Below, piece after piece: positions 60,373 to 64,000 of a stretch of 64,000 nt of DNA. How positions within the stretch are numbered: position 1 is the stretch's first letter; each line of letters begins with the position of its first letter. The stretch is from Bacillota bacterium (lineage in GTDB: Bacteria > Bacillota > Bacilli > Paenibacillales > NBRC-103111). The position numbers and the translations under genes are program-made. The notes under the pieces were generated by a model that was given only the letters and a program-made list of their open reading frames with translations, had not been told where the DNA came from and ran no database searches. The DNA lies in assembly GCA_023388055.1 (NCBI GenBank), contig JAEWGW010000025.1:1-64000 (forward strand), written 5' to 3'.

Positions 60373-60928
60373 CCTGAAAACGGTGAGCCTGTTAGATCTG
60401 CTACCCTACAATTTGCGTTCTGACGCCACGGTATCAGCTGCAGCTCAGGTGATAGAAAGTGAGCTGCAGCAACTGATGGAACTGACCCAATATTTAACCC
60501 ATTTTAACCGGTGGGACAATCTGACGGGCGAAGAAACAGACGAATATGCTTGGCAGTACCATGTGGACTTTTACGATTCCTCTCTACCGTTAGAACAGCG
60601 GCGGGAATTGGTCCGAAACAGCTACCAGTGGCACCGCAGGAAGGGAACCCCTTCTGCCGTGGAGGAACTGGTGGCAACCGTCTTTGGCAGTGGAAAAGTG
60701 GAAGAATGGTGGGGGTATGGCGGCGACCCGTATCACTTCAGAGTGGTGACCAGTGACCCGGATGCGACAACTGAGCGGGCCCAGCAGTTTGTTGCTGCGG
60801 TCAACTCTGTCAAAAATATCAGGAGCCGACTTGAAGCGATCCAGATCACGACAGAGGCAGTCATGGACTTATATTTTGGCGGAATTGTACACATCGGCGA
60901 CCATATGAACATAGAACAGGCGGTGTAA
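60365..60928 (+). CDS. Tail protein I (P2 gpI-like)
   Basis: 187 residues. LLPYNLRSDATVSAAAQVIESELQQLMELTQ and RRELVRNSYQWHRRKGTPSAVEELVATVFG with a Trp-rich WWGYGGDPYHFRV are the gpI signature. It links the baseplate wedge to the tail fibre encoded next. Confidence 0.92.
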   Translation: MINLKTVSLLDLLPYNLRSDATVSAAAQVIESELQQLMELTQYLTHFNRWDNLTGEETDEYAWQYHVDFYDSSLPLEQRRELVRNSYQWHRRKGTPSAVEELVATVFGSGKVEEWWGYGGDPYHFRVVTSDPDATTERAQQFVAAVNSVKNIRSRLEAIQITTEAVMDLYFGGIVHIGDHMNIEQAV

Positions 60929-60931
60929 ATC

Positions 60932-63900
60932 ATGGCGGCATTTGGCCAAATGATATTGACCAACAAAGGGCGTGTGCTGCAAGCCAAAGCTCAGACGGGC
61001 GCTGCATTGCAGTTTACGGCTATCAAGATGGGAGATGGGAATCTTGGTGGGCAATCCATTCCCACCTTGAATGGCCTTATTAGTCAAAAACTCTCCCTTA
61101 GCATCACTCGGTTAACTCAATTTGACGGAAAAGCTACGATTGGAGCTTACCTATCTAATTCGGCGTTGACCACGGGATTCTTCTTTAGGGAGTTTGGAGT
61201 ATTTGCTAATGATCCGGATGTCGGTGAAATCCTGTATTGTTACGCGAATGCCGGCGCTACAGCGGAATACATCCCTGCCGGCGGCGGTCCGGATATTGTT
61301 GAAAAATACATTAATACCATCGTCATCGTCCAAAACGCTGCCAATGTCAGTGCTGTTATTAACGAATCCCTCGTTTTGACACCCAACACGCGCAAAATCA
61401 TTGCCGGAGCAGGTCTGGCAGGTGGTGGGGATTTGTCGCAGGATCGGACGATTACTATAGCCATGAAGGGTGTCTCCCAAGATAAAATTGCAGATAAAGC
61501 GGTTGGAAGCGGCCAATTAGCTGATGGAGCTGCCACGGATACCATAATTGGCAACCGCACGGTGAATGACGCCACAGCCCCCACGGGAGACACTGGAACG
61601 GTCACAAACCTATTCGGTTGGCTTGCCAACATGATCAAGGCCATAACCGGGAAGTCCAACTGGCGGACAGCTCCGGCCATGAGCCTGGAGACGGCCAAGC
61701 AGAGCTTGGATAGCCTGTCTGCAAAACTGACGGATGCCAACACCCAAACCACACCTTTGACGCGGGGCCAGAACCTAATCACAGCCAGTGAGGCGGGACC
61801 AGTAGCGGTGACCATAAAAGGTAACACAGTGGTCAACCTACTTGGCAACCTGGGAAGCGGAGAAAGTCTCAGTGGTTATACGGGGTCCAGCGGGATAAAG
61901 GGAATAGCTACCTCTCCAGCGAGGTCGGGAAGCTCTTTCTCCTTTTCTCCATCAGCTACCACAAACAGTTATATCTATCAAGACCTATCCAATTTAATAC
62001 TGGATAAGTCCAAGTATTACCTCCTTTCCGGTTGGATGTACATTGAATCCATAGCAGCGGGGGTGTCGCCCCCTGAAATAAGCTTACGGGATATTGGAAC
62101 CTTCAGCGTCCGATACCAAACAGGGGCCAGTGCCAATACCGTAGGTGCATGGCAATATGTATCCATAAGAATTCCGGCCAATAACACTCTTGCCGGGACC
62201 GGACTCCGGCTCTTAATTGGATGTGGGGCACAAGGCCAACAGGTTGCATATGTGGACGAGGTATCCCTAAACGAAATTACAGCCGAGGAGTATCAGAAAA
62301 TGGGGACTGGGGACCCCAATTATATTGGTGAAAAGCTTGCAGCTCGGATTCCCTTTGTCTCAGATGGAGTAAAGCACATCACCAATCCGGTCATAACCAA
62401 GGTTGGGAAAAACTTGATCGGACCGTATCCAACAGGGATGCATCCCAACGCTAAGGTAACAGGGCCGTATGAAGTTACCCTAAATGCAACGGGGGCCATG
62501 CAGGATGCCTACTTTGAATTTTCGGTTCCAACAAATACGGTATGTACCGTGTTTGTGCCCAACAATATGCGATACGCAATTGCTGACAACGGTAGTGTTG
62601 TTGGATACCTTGGCTACGGAACGGGAGTAAGGCAGTTTAATTCCGGTGCCAAGACAACGCTTCGGCTATATTTTTCAAGCGAATCCAGCACAAGCGGAAC
62701 ATTTGTCTGGAGAGATTTTATTGTTGCTATCGGGGCATACACTGAGTTGATTTTTGAACCCCGTAACGATGATTACCTCTATGCCCTAACCACACTAATA
62801 GGCATTGGTGACGTCAAGGATGTGCTGACGGTTAGGGGTACGGAAGCAACGGCACTACGGCGGATGAAGGAAATAACCGTAGATGGATCATCCACATGGC
62901 AGTTTAGCAGTGATTATGCGGGTAGCAAATCGGTCCGAATCAATAATTTCAATCCATCCGCATTGTCTGCGGGTGTTTGTGTAGGCACAGACCATAGAGG
63001 TATGCCAATTGGTACAATGTTTGCAACGGGAATTCCCGGTCGGGCTATCGTTACCTCAGACGTTGGAGCGTACTCCCTCTTCCTCAATATCGAAGATGCA
63101 CTTACGGGTTGGGGAGAAACCTACACTCCAACGGTCGTAGAAATGTCCGCTTATTTTTACGGCTGGCGTATGAATAACGGTACCTTCGGGACCGCCTACA
63201 ACGGCACCGGCACCAAGACCTGGACGCGCTGGGACGCCACCAGCAACACAGGAGCCGTGACTACGGTTCCCACCACAATGGCAGAGGGATACACCCCCTA
63301 TAAGCTCTCCTACCAGCTCGCCACACCAGTGACGGAGGTCGTGCCGGTAGAGGGAAGTCTTGCCAACCATGTAGGAGCAAACCTGTATGAGGTAAGTGAG
63401 GGCGTGATTGTGCGGGAAAAGGTAGTCCCGCGTCTTAGCTCTGGAAAATACCTCATTATAGGCAATGCGGAGACACGAAAAGATCCTGGATGGGGATTAG
63501 CCAGAACACTATTTTCAATATCCAAGTTTTATCAGGTGTATAAAAATAGTGAAAAAAACAACGGGTGGACACTCACTACATTTAATAATGTGTCAATTGA
63601 TCCTGCTGTATTTGACACAAGCGCTGAATATACCATTACCTACCTTGCAATGGACAAGTATGCCATTACTGCTCCAGTAGCAGAGGGAGCATTAGAGTAC
63701 AAAAACAACCTGGCAGGCGTTCTATCAGAGACTGTCAAGCAGATGGCCGACAACAACACCATCGACAATATCCAAAACGGGCGGCTCCTTCTGGATGAGG
63801 CGTATATCCGCAATTTTAATATGGACCTTAGCGGGGCAACCAACGCCGCCACAGCATCCACACTGATGAAGCGGGACGCCTCCGGGCGGGCACAGGTAGT

Positions 63901-64000
63901 CACTCCATCCGCTGCCGCCGACATTGCCAACAAGGGTTACGTGGATACGGCAATAGCTGGAGCAACAATCCCGGACGCCACTCTGACCGCCAAAGGCAAG
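60932..64000 (+). CDS. Tail-collar fibre protein, 3' end beyond window
   Basis: ATG three bases after the gpI stop opens a frame with no stop to the last base, at least 1023 residues. The first 160 residues (AAFGQMILTNKGRVLQAKAQTGAALQFTAIKMGDG) are the phage tail-collar fibre domain that docks to gpI/J. A GAGLAGGGDLSQDRTI motif follows, then several beta domains that recall carbohydrate-binding modules (about 305-450 and 490-620). Near the window end ADIANKGYVDTAIA is a typical fibre trimerisation repeat. It probably binds a wall or S-layer glycan of the host. Confidence 0.88.
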   Translation, partial: MAAFGQMILTNKGRVLQAKAQTGAALQFTAIKMGDGNLGGQSIPTLNGLISQKLSLSITRLTQFDGKATIGAYLSNSALTTGFFFREFGVFANDPDVGEILYCYANAGATAEYIPAGGGPDIVEKYINTIVIVQNAANVSAVINESLVLTPNTRKIIAGAGLAGGGDLSQDRTITIAMKGVSQDKIADKAVGSGQLADGAATDTIIGNRTVNDATAPTGDTGTVTNLFGWLANMIKAITGKSNWRTAPAMSLETAKQSLDSLSAKLTDANTQTTPLTRGQNLITASEAGPVAVTIKGNTVVNLLGNLGSGESLSGYTGSSGIKGIATSPARSGSSFSFSPSATTNSYIYQDLSNLILDKSKYYLLSGWMYIESIAAGVSPPEISLRDIGTFSVRYQTGASANTVGAWQYVSIRIPANNTLAGTGLRLLIGCGAQGQQVAYVDEVSLNEITAEEYQKMGTGDPNYIGEKLAARIPFVSDGVKHITNPVITKVGKNLIGPYPTGMHPNAKVTGPYEVTLNATGAMQDAYFEFSVPTNTVCTVFVPNNMRYAIADNGSVVGYLGYGTGVRQFNSGAKTTLRLYFSSESSTSGTFVWRDFIVAIGAYTELIFEPRNDDYLYALTTLIGIGDVKDVLTVRGTEATALRRMKEITVDGSSTWQFSSDYAGSKSVRINNFNPSALSAGVCVGTDHRGMPIGTMFATGIPGRAIVTSDVGAYSLFLNIEDALTGWGETYTPTVVEMSAYFYGWRMNNGTFGTAYNGTGTKTWTRWDATSNTGAVTTVPTTMAEGYTPYKLSYQLATPVTEVVPVEGSLANHVGANLYEVSEGVIVREKVVPRLSSGKYLIIGNAETRKDPGWGLARTLFSISKFYQVYKNSEKNNGWTLTTFNNVSIDPAVFDTSAEYTITYLAMDKYAITAPVAEGALEYKNNLAGVLSETVKQMADNNTIDNIQNGRLLLDEAYIRNFNMDLSGATNAATASTLMKRDASGRAQVVTPSAAADIANKGYVDTAIAGATIPDATLTAKGK

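Larger units (their letters stand above)
41090..64000 (+). mobile_element. Prophage (myovirus, lambda-like head and P2-like tail), left part
   Basis: From the gerE 5' end to the right edge of the window: integrase, packaging, head, contractile tail and the start of a tail fibre, almost all on the plus strand with start/stop overlaps. The left border is inferred from the loss of the gerE leader; the right border lies outside. No repressor, replication or lysis genes are seen so far. Confidence 0.9.

Noticed and set aside
1..64000. tRNA or rRNA genes, including a tRNA attachment site for the prophage
   Set aside because: No cloverleaf or rRNA sequence was recognised, and the integrase end of the prophage abuts gerE, not a tRNA.

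Overview
The window looks like the chromosome of a Paenibacillus-type spore former (Bacillota, Paenibacillaceae). The grounds are: YesN/YesM-style AraC response regulator and sensor kinase pairs beside lipoprotein-dependent LplB/LplC sugar transporters, an S-layer-homology protein, a CAP protein ending in a copper-amine-oxidase-like N domain, a nearly canonical gerE, strong AGGAGG ribosome sites, and frequent TTG/GTG starts.

Layout. 0-4.5 kb: a threonine-rich repeat surface protein divergent from a family 4 glycosyltransferase, then an NamA/YqjM old-yellow-enzyme. 5-9.7 kb: a membrane protein, an SLH protein and a CAP protein. 10-16 kb: a membrane AraC regulator convergent with a permease-permease-binding-protein sugar operon. 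16-21.6 kb: LysR with a CBO0543 membrane protein, an MFS pump with a MarR regulator and a three-half-site operator, an EamA exporter and a DNA alkylation repair protein. 21.7-30.3 kb: a GH8 reducing-end xylose-releasing exo-oligoxylanase divergent from response regulator, kinase, binding protein and two permeases, which I read as a xylo-oligosaccharide sensing, uptake and breakdown locus. 30.4-34.4 kb: YuiD-like, GNAT, YcaQ-like glycosylase with a probable 5' frameshift, and a deacetylase-like protein. 34.4-38.7 kb: metal locus with CueP lipoprotein, CsoR, P1B-4 ATPase behind a CsoR-type box, and a Mn-type CDF exporter. 38.9-41.1 kb: SDR, sugar-phosphate isomerase-like protein and gerE.

41.1-64 kb: a prophage whose integrase lies head-to-head with gerE. 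gerE here has no visible ribosome site, so the phage seems to sit exactly at its 5' end. The phage has a lambda-type head module (Nu1/A/W/B/C with nested scaffold/D/E) joined to a P2-type contractile tail (sheath, tube, chaperones, tape measure, X, D, V, U, gp25, J, I, fibre). No repressor, replication or lysis gene lies between integrase and terminase; that 1.3 kb holds a promoter-terminator leader, a small possible late regulator, an opposite-strand moron-like gene, four DnaA-box-like iterons at exact 11-bp spacing and a GC-rich cos-like hairpin. The tail fibre gene runs off the right end.

Most unusual host feature: intergenic palindromic repeats at four places. Three are about 175-185 bp with two direct units and two inverted units, each pair offset by exactly 50 bp; one is a single inverted pair. 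Two unrelated-looking unit sequences share the 50-bp geometry. They sit just after stop codons and usually before a terminator, so they are probably transcribed as 3' untranslated RNA.
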